DNA of 36,291 nt, taken from Oceaniradius stylonematis. Its GTDB lineage: Bacteria; Pseudomonadota; Alphaproteobacteria; Rhizobiales; Rhizobiaceae. This document shows, piece after piece, positions 19,857 through 28,943 of the stretch. Numbering within the stretch: position 1 is the first letter of the stretch; every line of letters begins with the position of its first letter. The translations under genes were made by a program, and so were the position numbers. The stretch is from positions 375,221 through 411,511 of the forward strand of contig NZ_QFWV02000004.1 of assembly GCF_003149475.2 (NCBI RefSeq). The letters are read 5' to 3'. Below the pieces are notes generated by a model, which did not search any database, was not told the DNA's origin, and saw nothing but the letters and a program-made list of their open reading frames with translations.

Positions 19857-20335
19857 CAGCGGTTCACCCCGCCGGGCGCGGCAAAGAGGAAATCGGGCGC
19901 TTCGGCTGCGGCCAGCCCCCGACCGGGCACCATAGCGGCGGCGAGTGGTGCTTCGAAAGATTCATCGCCCGCCATGTCCGCAAACCGCAATTCCGCCGCC
20001 TCTTGCGTGTCTGCTTCGACGACATCGACAAGCCGGTAGCCGCGCGGGCGCGCCGCGCCGATCCTCCAGCCCTGTCCTTCCAGACCCACAAAAAGCCCGA
20101 CCAGCAGGTTGAACGGCAGGGCGAGCGATGCCCATTGCGGGATCTGCGCCAACAGCGCGATGGCCAGCGAGGCTGCAAAGACGCCGAAGGCGGCGAACCA
20201 AAGCCTGTGCCACAACAGCCAAAGCAGCGGCACGACGAAGCCGAGCCACGACCAGCCGTCCCGGATCACCAGAAGGGGCGCCCGGCCACGCGGCGGTGTC
20301 CGGTCCTCGTGCCGCAGGATCACATAGCGCGCCAT
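19856..20335 (-). CDS. DUF2628 family membrane protein
   Basis: The 159-residue product has a short basic N-terminus ([20 protein letters not shown]). Two or three membrane spans lie at about residues 30-62 and 70-88 ([33 protein letters not shown] and [19 protein letters not shown]), followed by a soluble tail. DUF2628 genes are typically found between hisB and hisH in rhizobia, as here, with no known role in histidine synthesis. It is separated from hisB by four bases and overlaps hisH, so it must be expressed with the operon. Confidence 0.9.
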   Translation of the reverse strand: MARYVILRHEDRTPPRGRAPLLVIRDGWSWLGFVVPLLWLLWHRLWFAAFGVFAASLAIALLAQIPQWASLALPFNLLVGLFVGLEGQGWRIGAARPRGYRLVDVVEADTQEAAELRFADMAGDESFEAPLAAAMVPGRGLAAAEAPDFLFAAPGGVNR

Positions 20336-20339
20336 GGCC

Positions 20340-20939
20340 TTACCCGCTCAACGAACCCTTGGTGGACGGAACGGCGCCGGCCTGCCGCGGATCGATCTCG
20401 ATGGCTGTGCGCAACACCCGCGCCACCGCCTTGAAGCAAGTTTCGGCGATGTGGTGGCTGTTGGCGGCATAAAAGTTCTCAACATGCAGCGTGATGCCGG
20501 CATGCTGGCTCAGCGCCTGGAAGAACTCCCGGACCAGCTCGGTGTCGAACGTGCCGATCTTCGGCGCGGTGAAGTCCACCTTCCAGACCAGGAAGGGCCG
20601 GCCGGAAACATCGAGCGCGGCGCGCGTCAGTGCCTCGTCCATGGCAAGGTCGAGGCTGGCATAGCGGGTCACACCGCGCCGGTCGCCAAGCCCCTTGCTG
20701 ATCGCCTGACCGAGCGCGATGCCGACATCCTCGACCGTGTGGTGATCGTCGATATGCGTGTCGCCGTTCGCCGCAATCGTCATGTCGATCAGCGAATGGC
20801 GCGCCAGCTGGTCGAGCATGTGGTCGAAAAACCCGATTCCTGTCGTAATCGACCGTTTGCCGGTGCCGTCCAGATCGACGGTCACACTGATGTCGGTTTC
20901 GTTGGTCTTGCGGCTGACAGTGGCCGTGCGGGCGCTCAT
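20340..20939 (-). CDS. hisB: Imidazoleglycerol-phosphate dehydratase
   Basis: This 199-residue Mn-dependent enzyme dehydrates imidazole glycerol phosphate. The two metal-binding motifs, [14 protein letters not shown] and [12 protein letters not shown], are intact, with the phosphate-binding [16 protein letters not shown] before them. It is a monofunctional HisB without a phosphatase domain. The frame is open for 32 residues upstream, but the ATG at 20939 ([17 protein letters not shown]) matches homologues. It is the first gene of the minus-strand his operon and is divergent from hslV across 132 bases. Confidence 0.98.
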   Translation of the reverse strand: MSARTATVSRKTNETDISVTVDLDGTGKRSITTGIGFFDHMLDQLARHSLIDMTIAANGDTHIDDHHTVEDVGIALGQAISKGLGDRRGVTRYASLDLAMDEALTRAALDVSGRPFLVWKVDFTAPKIGTFDTELVREFFQALSQHAGITLHVENFYAANSHHIAETCFKAVARVLRTAIEIDPRQAGAVPSTKGSLSG

Positions 20940-20997
20940 CGTCTTGCACTCCGGGTTGATCGCGCGCCTCTTACCAAGCGACGGGCGCAAACGCCAG

Positions 20998-21042
20998 CCG
21001 GGCGAACGCCCGGATTGCATGGGCCTTTGCGCCACCTACATA
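20998..21042 (+). promoter_or_regulatory. hisB-hslV divergent region: hairpin and candidate hslV promoter
   Basis: CCGGGCG and CGCCCGG (20998-21013) form a perfect palindrome with two central bases. Next is TTGCAT (21015-21020), 16 bases, then TACATA (21037-21042), a moderate match to a -35/-10 pair pointing at hslV. The hslVU genes are often under heat-shock sigma control; I see no convincing RpoH box. Low confidence. Confidence 0.3.
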
Positions 21043-21071
21043 GGGCGCAACGGTTCAAGAAGGACGAAGAG

Positions 21072-21635
21072 ATGAACGAACGAAACGGACTGCCTTCCAT
21101 GCACGCGACGACCATCGTGACCGTGCGCAAGGGCGGCAAGGTCGTCATTGCCGGCGACGGCCAGGTGACGATGGGCCAGGCGACCGTGATGAAGGGCAAT
21201 GCCCGCAAGGTGCGCAGGATCGGCAAGGACGGACAGGTGATTGCCGGATTTGCCGGCGCGACGGCGGACGCCTTCACCCTTCTGGAACGGCTCGAAAAGA
21301 AGCTCGAGCAGTATCCCGGACAGTTGATGCGCGCCTGCGTGGAACTGGCCAAGGACTGGCGCACGGACAAATATCTGCGCAATCTGGAAGCGCTTATGCT
21401 GGTCGCCGACAAGGATGTGTCGCTGTGCGTGACGGGCAATGGCGACGTGCTGGAACCCGAGCATGGCGTCATGGCGATCGGATCGGGCGGCAATTATGCG
21501 CTTGCAGCCGCCCGCGCGCTGGCCGACGGCGATCATGACGCGGAAACGATCGCCCGCAAGGCGATGGCCATCGCCGCCGAAATCTGCGTCTACACCAATG
21601 ACAATCTGGTCATGGAAACGCTTGATGAAGGCTGA
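21072..21635 (+). CDS. hslV: ATP-dependent protease subunit HslV
   Basis: The 187-residue product is the proteasome-like threonine peptidase that works with the HslU ATPase. The motif [23 protein letters not shown] places the catalytic threonine at residue 13, so a 12-residue N-terminal leader must be removed. This is the common form in rhizobia, whereas E. coli HslV begins almost at the threonine. [21 protein letters not shown] follows. The ATG at 21072 has AGGA 7 bases upstream. An ATG at 21099 would give MHATTIV but has no ribosome-binding site. Its 3' end overlaps the GNAT gene by 11 bases. Confidence 0.97.
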   Translation: MNERNGLPSMHATTIVTVRKGGKVVIAGDGQVTMGQATVMKGNARKVRRIGKDGQVIAGFAGATADAFTLLERLEKKLEQYPGQLMRACVELAKDWRTDKYLRNLEALMLVADKDVSLCVTGNGDVLEPEHGVMAIGSGGNYALAAARALADGDHDAETIARKAMAIAAEICVYTNDNLVMETLDEG

Positions 21636-22176
21636 CGCCGACGAGATCACCTTCCGGCCGGTGACCGACGGCGACTTGCCCATGCTGCGGTCGTGGATGG
21701 TCCAGCCCCATTGGCAGGAATGGTGGGGCGATGCGGAGACCGAACTGGGCTATGTCCGCGACATGATCGAGGGTCGCGACACGACCCGTCCGTACCTGTT
21801 TCTCGTCGGCGATGTGCCGATGGGCTATATCCAGTATTGGTTCATCGATGATCATCGGCGCGAACCCTGGCTGACCGACGAGCCCTGGATTGCCGAGTTG
21901 CCGGCCGGTAGCATCGGTGTTGACCTGTCGATCGGCGATGCGGCGGGGCTCGGCAAGGGTCTTGGTTCGGCGGCCCTGGCAGCCTTCGTCAGGACACTAT
22001 GGGACGAGGGGTTTCGGGAGATCATCATCGATCCCGATCCCGCCAATGCGCGCGCCGTGCGGGCGTACCACAAGGCCGGATTTCGCACGATCGACGCCCT
22101 GAAGGGCCGGTTCGACAGCGTCCATCTCATGCGTTTTGACCCGAATGCGGCGATGTTCGGCGAAGAGGCGGCATGA
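21625..22176 (+). CDS. GNAT-family N-acetyltransferase, AAC(6')-like
   Basis: The 183-residue product carries the acetyl-CoA pyrophosphate loop [11 protein letters not shown] (residues 108-118). The N-terminal [26 protein letters not shown] and the [19 protein letters not shown] segment are typical of aminoglycoside 6'-acetyltransferase-like and siderophore-type GNATs. The actual substrate is unknown and resistance should not be assumed. It starts inside the 3' end of hslV, so translation is coupled. A similar gene next to hslV is known to me in other rhizobia. Confidence 0.9.
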   Translation: MKADADEITFRPVTDGDLPMLRSWMVQPHWQEWWGDAETELGYVRDMIEGRDTTRPYLFLVGDVPMGYIQYWFIDDHRREPWLTDEPWIAELPAGSIGVDLSIGDAAGLGKGLGSAALAAFVRTLWDEGFREIIIDPDPANARAVRAYHKAGFRTIDALKGRFDSVHLMRFDPNAAMFGEEAA

Positions 22177-22177
22177 C

Positions 22178-23350
22178 ATGATCACGCGCGAGCAACTCGA
22201 CGAAGCGGTGCGCCGCGGCCTCATTGGGGCCGAACAGCGCGACGGTCTCATCAGGTTCGCTGATACGGGCTCCGTCGCATCCGAAGAAGCCAAAGACACG
22301 CCAGCGGCCGGCTTTGACGAACAGATGCGCCTGATCGGTGGCGGCAACGACGTGTTCGTGACGATCGGCGTCGTCATGCTGAGCGCCGGGCTCTTTGCCG
22401 CGCTGATCACGTTTCTGGGTGATCGGACGACGGTCATGTTCGGCATCATGGCCGTTTTCCTGTGGGCCGTCGCCGAGTTCGTCACACGACAGCGCCGCAT
22501 GCGCCTGGCTTCCACCGTGATCGGGTTGGGCTTCCTGTTTGCCGTGCAGGCGATCCTCACCGACTGGGTGGTCACGGGCTATGGCATCGCGATGCCGGAA
22601 AACCCGCTGCAGCTTGCCGCCATGCGCCCGCAGCTGGGCATTGCAGGCACGGTTCTGCTGGGTGGTGTTGCGACCGCGGCGGTGCTCTATTTCTGGCGTT
22701 TCCGCGTGCCGGTCATGGCCGGCGCGATCGCGCTCTGCCTGACAGCGCTGTCCTTCTTCTATGTCACGCTGTTCCTTTATGACGGCGTGACCGAAGGCCG
22801 GCTTTATCTGCCGGCGCTCGACGATCTGCCGGACCTGTTGCGCAACGCGCTCTACATGCCGCTGATCTCGGGCCTTGCGATCTTCGCCGTCGGCGTGATG
22901 TTCGACCTGCGCGACCGCGAGCGGGTAACGGTCTGGTCGGACTGCGCCTTCTGGCTGCACGTGATCTCGGCGCCGCTGCTGGTCCATCCGCTGTTCATCA
23001 TGTCGACGGGCCAGGATGTAGTGTTCGGCGAGATCGAGCCCGGCACGAGCGCCATGGTGATGCTGGCCGTTCTGATCACCGTCTTCGTCTATGTGGCGCT
23101 TGCCATCGACCGGCGTTCGCTGCTCATCCCGACGCTGGCCTATTTCGGGTCGCTCGGCATCTATTATCTGGTCAACTCGGCAGCCAACCAAACGGGAATT
23201 CCGCCGTTCGCGCTGATCCTGCTGGTCGTCGGCGCACTGATCATGGCGTTCGGCGCGGGCTGGCAGCGTATCCGCGGCTTGATCATACGCCCGACCCTCC
23301 CCACATCGCTGCTCGACAAACTTCCCCCCATCAGAGTGCATACCACATGA
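22178..23350 (+). CDS. Polytopic membrane protein (DUF2157-like) between hslV and hslU
   Basis: The 390-residue product has a soluble N-terminal stretch of about 55 residues ([21 protein letters not shown]). About ten membrane segments follow, for example [39 protein letters not shown] and [19 protein letters not shown]. The N-terminal helix resembles DUF2157 proteins, but this is a weak family call. It begins one base after the GNAT stop and ends in ATGA overlap with hslU. It is therefore locked into the hslV-hslU transcript. The function is unknown. A membrane protein in this place raises the question of a link to protein quality control at the membrane, which is only inference. Confidence 0.7.
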   Translation: MITREQLDEAVRRGLIGAEQRDGLIRFADTGSVASEEAKDTPAAGFDEQMRLIGGGNDVFVTIGVVMLSAGLFAALITFLGDRTTVMFGIMAVFLWAVAEFVTRQRRMRLASTVIGLGFLFAVQAILTDWVVTGYGIAMPENPLQLAAMRPQLGIAGTVLLGGVATAAVLYFWRFRVPVMAGAIALCLTALSFFYVTLFLYDGVTEGRLYLPALDDLPDLLRNALYMPLISGLAIFAVGVMFDLRDRERVTVWSDCAFWLHVISAPLLVHPLFIMSTGQDVVFGEIEPGTSAMVMLAVLITVFVYVALAIDRRSLLIPTLAYFGSLGIYYLVNSAANQTGIPPFALILLVVGALIMAFGAGWQRIRGLIIRPTLPTSLLDKLPPIRVHTT

Positions 23351-24657
23351 CCAATTTCTCACCCCGGGAGACCGTCTCGGAACTCGACCGCCATATTATC
23401 GGCCAGAAGGACGCCAAGCGCGCCGTTGCCATCGCGCTGCGCAATCGCTGGCGCCGCCAGCAGCTTGCCGACGATCTGCGCGACGAGGTGATGCCCAAGA
23501 ACATTTTGATGATCGGGCCGACCGGCGTTGGCAAGACGGAGATCTCGCGTCGCCTGGCGCGGCTTGCGGGCGCCCCCTTTATCAAGGTGGAAGCGACCAA
23601 GTTCACCGAGGTCGGCTATGTCGGCCGCGATGTCGAGCAGATCGTCCGCGACCTGGTCGAGGTGGGTATCGGGCTTGTCCGGGAAAAAAAGCGCGAAGCG
23701 GTCAAGGCCAAGGCGCGCATCAATGCCGAGGAGCGTGTGCTCGAGGCACTGGTCGGCAAGAATGCCAGCCCGGCAACCCGGGATTCATTCCGCAAGAAGC
23801 TGCGCGAAGGCCAGTTGGACGACAAGGAAATCGAGATCGAGGTGGCCGACCACGGCCAGGGCGGGATGCCCGGCTTCGACATTCCCGGCATGCCCGGCGG
23901 CAATGTCAGCATGATCAATCTCGGCGAGATCATGGGCAAGGCGTTCGGCCAGCGTACCAAACAGATCAAGACGAGCGTGCGCGAGAGCCACGACCTTCTG
24001 GTGGCCGACGAATCCGACAAGCTTCTGGACGAGGACCAGGTCGTGTCCGAGGCGCTGCGGTCGGTCGAAAATGACGGCATCGTCTTTCTGGACGAGATCG
24101 ACAAGATCGCTGCCGGCGACGGTCGCATGTCGGGCGGCGTCAGCCGCGAAGGCGTGCAGCGCGACCTGCTGCCGCTGGTCGAGGGCACGACCGTGGCGAC
24201 CAAATACGGGCCGGTGAAGACCGACCATGTGCTGTTCATCGCCTCGGGCGCCTTCCACGTCTCCAAACCGTCGGACCTTCTGCCCGAACTTCAGGGCCGG
24301 CTGCCGATCCGCGTCGAACTGCGCGCATTGGAGCGGGACGATTTCCGCCGCATCCTGACCGAGACCGAGGCCAGCCTGATCAAGCAGTATATCGCGCTGA
24401 TGGCGACCGAGGAGGTGACGCTCGAATTCACCGACGACGCGATCGATGCACTGGCCGACATCGCCGTCGATCTCAACGCCTCCGTCGAGAATATCGGCGC
24501 GCGGCGGCTGCAGACGGTGATGGAACGGGTGCTCGACGAGATCTCGTTCGAAGCGCCCGACAAGGCGGGCACGACGATGGTGATCGACGCCGATTATGTG
24601 AAGACCAATGTCGGCGAACTGGCCCGCAACACGGACCTGTCGCGCTTCATTCTGTAG
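23347..24657 (+). CDS. hslU: ATP-dependent protease ATPase subunit HslU
   Basis: This 436-residue AAA+ unfoldase feeds substrates to HslV. The Walker A is GPTGVGKTE (57-65), the pore loop GYVGRD (90-95) and the Walker [11 protein letters not shown] with Asp249-Glu250. The C-terminal HslV-contacting tail ends DLSRFIL, as in the family. The intermediate I-domain (about 110-240) has a Gly/Met/Pro-rich stretch, [17 protein letters not shown]. The ATG at 23347 overlaps the stop of the membrane protein gene (ATGA). Confidence 0.98.
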   Translation: MTNFSPRETVSELDRHIIGQKDAKRAVAIALRNRWRRQQLADDLRDEVMPKNILMIGPTGVGKTEISRRLARLAGAPFIKVEATKFTEVGYVGRDVEQIVRDLVEVGIGLVREKKREAVKAKARINAEERVLEALVGKNASPATRDSFRKKLREGQLDDKEIEIEVADHGQGGMPGFDIPGMPGGNVSMINLGEIMGKAFGQRTKQIKTSVRESHDLLVADESDKLLDEDQVVSEALRSVENDGIVFLDEIDKIAAGDGRMSGGVSREGVQRDLLPLVEGTTVATKYGPVKTDHVLFIASGAFHVSKPSDLLPELQGRLPIRVELRALERDDFRRILTETEASLIKQYIALMATEEVTLEFTDDAIDALADIAVDLNASVENIGARRLQTVMERVLDEISFEAPDKAGTTMVIDADYVKTNVGELARNTDLSRFIL

Positions 24658-24673
24658 AACGCTTCTTATCCAA

Positions 24674-24811
24674 CCCCGCCCTTGAGCGAAGGTCGGCGGC
24701 TGCCGCGTTTCAAACGGGGCAACGGCTCACCGTGGCGCCACATCGTTGTCCCTACCCGCTCGACCATCGCGAGCTTGGTTTCGCGTGCCTCCCCTCTCGG
24801 GGAAGGCGGGG
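24674..24811. repeat. Folded repeat-like element between hslU and the xre gene
   Basis: The 162 bases between the convergent stops hold nested inverted repeats. The outer ends are CCCCGCCCTT (24674-24683) and AAGGCGGGG (24803-24811). Inner arms are GCGAAGGTC (24686-24694) and GACCATCGC (24762-24770), eight of nine pairing. A compact hairpin with GCCT/AGGC and CCCC/GGGG sits at 24787-24807, and CGTTTCAAACG is a small palindrome inside. It could be a dispersed palindromic element (REP or MITE type) or a two-way terminator. Only one copy is in the window. Confidence 0.4.
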
Positions 24812-24819
24812 CCTTGGCT

Positions 24820-25191
24820 TCACCGTTCCGATTGCCGGATCGCCGCATCGAGTCTCAGACGCAGATCTTCGATCGCGTCGTCCGACAGCACGTCGATGCC
24901 CGATGCCAAAAGGTTGGCCAGTTCGGTCGCGCGCGGAGACAGCTCCGTCGTATCGATCGTCACGCGCGGCGCCGACTGAAGCGCCAGCCGCTGCAACTCG
25001 TCGGCGTCGTCCCAGATGATGTTCAGGCAGGCAATGATCTCCTGAACCAGGATCCAGCGCGGCACGCCGCGTTTGCCATTCTCGAGCGCCGACAGATAGG
25101 CGGGCGAGACGCCGATCGCCTGCGCCATCTGCCTCTGCGTCATGCCGCGCTCAGCGCGCAATTGCCGCAGCCGTTCGCCGAACGGGGTCAT
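24820..25191 (-). CDS. XRE-family helix-turn-helix regulator
   Basis: The 123-residue product has an N-terminal Cro/C1-type HTH: FGERLRQLRAERGMTQRQMAQAIGVSPAYLSALENGKRGVP (residues 4-44). A C-terminal helical part ends DDAIEDLRLRLDAAIRQSER. It should bind DNA as a dimer. Its ATG overlaps the stop of the smr gene by four bases, so it is translated with the timA-mltA-smr run. Targets are unknown. It is the last gene of that run and converges with hslU. Confidence 0.94.
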   Translation of the reverse strand: MTPFGERLRQLRAERGMTQRQMAQAIGVSPAYLSALENGKRGVPRWILVQEIIACLNIIWDDADELQRLALQSAPRVTIDTTELSPRATELANLLASGIDVLSDDAIEDLRLRLDAAIRQSER

Positions 25192-25820
25192 CGGTGCCGG
25201 TGCCCGTGCGGTTCGGCGGTCTTGCGCAGACGGACATAGAATGCGCCGTCGCCGCCATGGCCGCGTGCGGCGGACCGAATGCCGCTGACCAGGCCGGCGA
25301 ACGGTTCGCGCGACAGCCAGAACGGCACCATCCGGCGCAGAACGCCGTCGCTGTGCGGTGAGCGTCCTTTGCCGGTGATGACCAGGACGTGACGGCAATC
25401 GCGCGCCCGCGCCTGCGTCAGAAAGCGGTGCAGCTGGCTCATCGCTTCGTCCTGGTTCATGTTGTGGAGATCGATGCTGGCGTCGATCGGTGTCCGGCCA
25501 CGCGAGAGTTTTCGGTAGACCGGCTGTTCGATGGGGACAGGTCCGGGCGCCCGCGCTGCCCGTTGCGCCTGGCGAACAGGTGCCGGCGGCGCTGCCGACC
25601 GATTCGGTTCGCCTGCGGCGCCCCGCCTGGCAGGCGTCGATTGCGTCGGTGCATCCTCGCCGAACGCACCGGCCACCCAATCGTCCCAGACATCCTGCTG
25701 CGCCTGACGGTGACGCACGCGATCGAGCGGATTGACCGTCCGCGCGACCTTGTTCCACAGGATGCGGTCTTCAAGGCTGAGCGGATGGGTCGGTTTTCGG
25801 GATTTGCGGTGCTCGGTCAC
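25188..25820 (-). CDS. Smr-domain protein
   Basis: About 210 residues. The C-terminal Smr (MutS2-related) domain has IDLHNMNQDEAMSQLHRFL, VLVITGKGRS and GGDGAFYVRLRK. The N-terminal half is Pro/Ala/Arg-rich and probably disordered. Smr domains have nuclease activity on DNA or RNA in studied proteins; the role of this rhizobial family is not settled. Start choice: GGAGG lies at 25835-25831. It is only one base from the ATG at 25829 but ten bases from the GTG at 25820, which also overlaps the mltA stop as GTGA. I therefore prefer the GTG; the ATG would add three residues. Confidence 0.9.
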   Translation of the reverse strand: MTEHRKSRKPTHPLSLEDRILWNKVARTVNPLDRVRHRQAQQDVWDDWVAGAFGEDAPTQSTPARRGAAGEPNRSAAPPAPVRQAQRAARAPGPVPIEQPVYRKLSRGRTPIDASIDLHNMNQDEAMSQLHRFLTQARARDCRHVLVITGKGRSPHSDGVLRRMVPFWLSREPFAGLVSGIRSAARGHGGDGAFYVRLRKTAEPHGHRHR

Positions 25821-26914
25821 GGCGCCCATTCCTCCGGCAACCGGTCCACCATGTCACGGGGGACAAGAATCGTGAAGGTGCATGGCGACTTGACGCCACC
25901 GGCCGCCTCGCCCGCGGCCGAGCCGGTTCCGAAGAAGATGTCGCCGCGCGCGGCGCCAACGATCGCGGAACCGGTTTCCTGGGCGATCATCAGCCGCCGG
26001 AACGAAGCGCCTGCTACCCTGTCGGCGTCGACGAAGACCGGCGTGCCGAACGTATGCAGAAGCCGATCGACGGCGAGCGAGCGGCCGGCGGTGAGCGGTA
26101 CCTTTGCAGCCGCGACCGGGCCGTCGCCGGGCTCGCCTGCCGGCGTTTCGCGAAAGAAGATGTAGGACCGGTTTTCGGCCATCAGACCCGATGCCTGATC
26201 GGGATGAGCGGCAAGCCAGGTCCGGATCGACTGCATGGAGACGGAGGCGGCCGGTATCTCGCCACGATCGACCAGAAGCTTGCCGATGGCCGTGAATGGG
26301 TGACCGGTCTTGCCGTCATAGGTGATGCGCGTGGTGCTGCCGTCCGAAAATGTCAGGCGCGCTGCGCCCTGTATGTGGACGAAGAAGGCATCGACCGGGT
26401 CCGCGACAAAGGCGATCTCGAGGCCCTGTCCGTCCAACGCACCGGCTTCGATCGCCGCCCGGTCATGAAATTCCGTCAGGACCCCATCATCGCCACGGCG
26501 GGCAAAGCGCATTTGCGGGTCGAAGTCTGGCGGACGATTGCTGTCATCGACGGGCACCAGATCGGGCGGGCGCCGGAGAAAGGGCACGGCAAAGGATGGT
26601 GTTCGACGATGGGAGGCCGAAAGCTCGGGTTCGTAGAAGCCGGTTACAAGGCCCTGCTCGCCGGTTCCGTTATCAAGGCGCACCGGGGCAAACCTGTTCT
26701 CGAAGAATCCGCGCGGGTCGTCTCGGGCGCCGAGCTCCGCCGCCTCTGCAGCCAGTGTCATCAGAGGTTCGGGCGGAATGCCGAGCCGTCCGGTTCGATA
26801 GGTTTCGCCCACCGGTTTTTTGCAGTGGCGCGCCAGTGTTGCCAGCGCGGCGGCATGATCGTCCTGCGCCCAGCCGTACATGTCGGCGAATGCGATGCGG
26901 TTCAGGGACCACAT
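25817..26914 (-). CDS. mltA: MltA-type murein transglycosylase
   Basis: The 365-residue product has an MltA domain (GLVTGFYEPELSASHRR, DAFFVHIQGAARLTFSDG, YDGKTGHPFTAIGKLL). The C-terminal 3D barrel follows (VFVDADRVAGASFRRLMIAQETGSAIVGAARGDIFFGTG). Such enzymes cleave peptidoglycan to 1,6-anhydro products. Two oddities stand out. There is no signal peptide or lipobox at this start (MWSLNRIAFADMYGW), although a periplasmic place is expected. The residue aligned with the catalytic Asp of E. coli MltA (in ALDVGGAIKG) is Glu here (AQETGSAIVG). It starts 21 bases after timA and overlaps smr. Confidence 0.92.
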   Translation of the reverse strand: MWSLNRIAFADMYGWAQDDHAAALATLARHCKKPVGETYRTGRLGIPPEPLMTLAAEAAELGARDDPRGFFENRFAPVRLDNGTGEQGLVTGFYEPELSASHRRTPSFAVPFLRRPPDLVPVDDSNRPPDFDPQMRFARRGDDGVLTEFHDRAAIEAGALDGQGLEIAFVADPVDAFFVHIQGAARLTFSDGSTTRITYDGKTGHPFTAIGKLLVDRGEIPAASVSMQSIRTWLAAHPDQASGLMAENRSYIFFRETPAGEPGDGPVAAAKVPLTAGRSLAVDRLLHTFGTPVFVDADRVAGASFRRLMIAQETGSAIVGAARGDIFFGTGSAAGEAAGGVKSPCTFTILVPRDMVDRLPEEWAP

Positions 26915-26935
26915 GGTGGCCGCCAGTACCGCAGC

Positions 26936-27634
26936 TTACTCGTCGGCTTCGGTCGCTTCGAGTTTCCAGTCGGGCGCCTCGCTGCGCACATCGCGCATGA
27001 AGGTCCACACATCCTTGACCTCGGCGACCGCCTCGGGATCGCCTTCGATGATCTCGCCATCCTTGCCGCGCGTCGCCGAGACGAGCTGACTGACGACGGA
27101 CACGGTGATGTGGGCTTCTGAATCGCGCATCTGGGCGCCGACAATATCGATGGTGTCGATGCCGACAAAGTTGGTCTGCACCGTTTCGCCCCGCGCCTCG
27201 CGTTCGTCGAGCGCTGCGGCAAATCCGTCATAGACATCGGCCGACAACAGGTTGCGCAGCGTCTTGCGGTCCCCATCGGCGAACGCCATGACGATCATCT
27301 CGTAGGCCATCTTGGCGCCGGCCAGGAACTCGCCGGGGTGGAATTCGGGCGCCGCATCGCGGATGGCACGCAGACCCTTGTTAACCTCGGTACCCGGTTT
27401 GGCCATCTTGTCGATATCGGCATAGGGTTCGGGGTTCTCGCCACGCCCCGGCAAAGTGATCACATTGTCCGCTTCGCCGGCGTCATCGCGCGCCACGTCC
27501 TCACCCTGACGGGAATAGGGATCGAAGGGCGGGCGCTCCTGGCCGGTGCGGCGCCCTAGGACATTGCGAAGCTGTATGAAGACGAAGACAGCCGCGACGA
27601 CAAAGATCAGGGTGACAAAATTCGACGAGTCCAT
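26936..27634 (-). CDS. Tim44/TimA-family protein
   Basis: The 232-residue product has one N-terminal membrane anchor (FVTLIFVVAAVFVFIQL, about residues 6-22), then a polar linker. A Tim44-like domain covers the C-terminal two-thirds (FLAGAKMAYEMIVMAFADGDRKTLRNLLSADVYDGFAAAL and VWTFMRDVRSEAPDWKLEATEADE). Bacterial members are the source of mitochondrial Tim44 and are linked to membrane protein handling; the precise role is uncertain. An upstream in-frame start would add 30 residues ahead of the anchor, so the ATG at 27634 is preferred. First gene of the minus run, divergent from fxsA. Confidence 0.94.
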   Translation of the reverse strand: MDSSNFVTLIFVVAAVFVFIQLRNVLGRRTGQERPPFDPYSRQGEDVARDDAGEADNVITLPGRGENPEPYADIDKMAKPGTEVNKGLRAIRDAAPEFHPGEFLAGAKMAYEMIVMAFADGDRKTLRNLLSADVYDGFAAALDEREARGETVQTNFVGIDTIDIVGAQMRDSEAHITVSVVSQLVSATRGKDGEIIEGDPEAVAEVKDVWTFMRDVRSEAPDWKLEATEADE

Positions 27635-27656
27635 TGGGTTTCCGTTTTCGGTCTGG

Positions 27657-27686
27657 TTGTCGCACGCGGCGCGCATAGCTGATATA
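27657..27686 (+). promoter_or_regulatory. Candidate fxsA promoter
   Basis: TTGTCG (27657-27662), 18 bases, then GATATA (27681-27686) in the timA-fxsA divergent gap. The match is moderate and would start transcription about 80 bases before the fxsA ATG. Low confidence. Confidence 0.25.
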
Positions 27687-27771
27687 GAACGTGCACCGCC
27701 ATCATTCAAACCGGGACCGGTCACGCTTACATGGGTTCAAACACCGTGTTCAACCTGTCCGGACCGCCACC

Positions 27772-28272
27772 ATGCCATTTTCGCTGATCCCCTTCGCCCT
27801 GCTGGTCATCCCACTGCTCGAAATTGCCGCTTTCGTGGTGATCGGCGGACAGATCGGTGTCTTCCCGACGCTGGCGCTGGTGGTCGTCACGGCGGTCATC
27901 GGCTCGATCCTGCTGCGCGTGCAGGGGTTCGGCCTGATCAACCGTATCCAGGCCGAAATGAATGCCGGGCGGGTGCCAGCGCGCGAGCTGGTGCATGGCG
28001 TGATGCTGCTGGTTGCGGGAATTCTGCTGCTGACACCCGGTTTTGTGACCGACGCGGCAGGCTTTCTGCTGTTCGTGCCGCCGGTGCGCGATGCGGTCTG
28101 GGGCTTTGTCCGAAGCCGCGTTCGCGTCGTCGGGCCGGACGGTGCCAAATTTCACGATGGCGCGTCGGAAACGACCCCGCGGGACGGCCGCACGATCGAT
28201 CTCGACGAGGACGATTTTGCGCGCGAACCCGACCCCGACACACCTTGGGGCGACGGCCCGCCACGCTCGTAG
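27772..28272 (+). CDS. fxsA: FxsA family membrane protein
   Basis: The 166-residue product is like E. coli FxsA, which relieves exclusion of phage T7 by the F plasmid when overproduced. The N-terminus MPFSLIPFALLVIPLLEIAAFVVIGGQIGVFPTL and the motif LLLTPGFVTDAAGFLLFVPPVR are diagnostic. There are three or four membrane spans, then an acidic cytoplasmic tail (DLDEDDFAREPDPDTPWGDG). Start at the ATG at 27772 by homology. Its cellular role is unknown. secB follows 122 bases later; this gap holds a small hairpin at 28352-28365. Confidence 0.95.
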   Translation: MPFSLIPFALLVIPLLEIAAFVVIGGQIGVFPTLALVVVTAVIGSILLRVQGFGLINRIQAEMNAGRVPARELVHGVMLLVAGILLLTPGFVTDAAGFLLFVPPVRDAVWGFVRSRVRVVGPDGAKFHDGASETTPRDGRTIDLDEDDFAREPDPDTPWGDGPPRS

Positions 28273-28394
28273 CTGACAGAAAGGCCGGTTACTATGGCCC
28301 GCTTGTCACACAGGGGGCACCATGCTAGGCGACCGCGAAATCTCCCGATCCGGCGCGTTCGCGCCACTCCAGCAATTCCAAGAAGGCACCCAAG

Positions 28395-28916
28395 ATGGCG
28401 GATGAAACCGACAAGACGAACGATGGCGAAACGGCAGCAGCCGCAGGAGCAACGACGGGCAACGGCAAATCGCCGCAGCTCAGCATCCTGACGCAGTACG
28501 TCAAGGATCTGTCGTTCGAGAGCCCCGGCGCGCCGATGACGCTGCGCCAGCGCGACAAGGCGCCGGCGATCAACATCAACATCAACGTCAACGCCAATCC
28601 GATGTCGGAAACCGACTATGACGTGGTGCTGACGCTGAACGCGACGGCCAAGGATGACGACAAGGTCCTGTTCAATGTCGAACTGATCTATGGCGGCGTG
28701 TTCCGCGTCGACGGCTTTCCCAAGGAGCACACGCTGCCGGTGGTCTTCATCGAATGCCCGCGCATGCTGTTCCCGTTTGCGCGGCAGATCGTGGCCGAAT
28801 GCACACGCAATGGCGGTTTCCCGCCGCTGATGATCGATCCGGTCGATTTTGCGCGGATGTTCCAGCAGCGCATGGCCGAAGAACAGGCGCGCCAGAAGGT
28901 CGAAACGACGAACTGA
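28395..28916 (+). CDS. secB: Protein-export chaperone SecB
   Basis: The 173-residue product has the alphaproteobacterial SecB core: [50 protein letters not shown] and the C-terminal [37 protein letters not shown]. It binds unfolded preproteins and delivers them to SecA. The N-terminal 24 residues are polar and Ala/Thr-rich. It converges with dnaQ, 27 bases away. Confidence 0.98.
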   Translation: MADETDKTNDGETAAAAGATTGNGKSPQLSILTQYVKDLSFESPGAPMTLRQRDKAPAINININVNANPMSETDYDVVLTLNATAKDDDKVLFNVELIYGGVFRVDGFPKEHTLPVVFIECPRMLFPFARQIVAECTRNGGFPPLMIDPVDFARMFQQRMAEEQARQKVETTN

Positions 28917-28943
28917 CCGAGAAAAGGGCCCGGCCGCGACGTT

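Noticed and set aside
18633-20039. 468-codon open frame on the plus strand across hisA, hisH and DUF2628
   Set aside because: Spans three well-supported minus-strand genes and their junctions; high-GC shadow.
21625-22176. GNAT gene as an aminoglycoside resistance gene
   Set aside because: The family resembles AAC(6') enzymes, but its place in the hslVU operon and lack of any mobile context give no reason to infer resistance.
28352-28365. GGCGC-GTTC-GCGCC hairpin before secB
   Set aside because: Only five base pairs, no T-run, and common by chance in GC-rich DNA.
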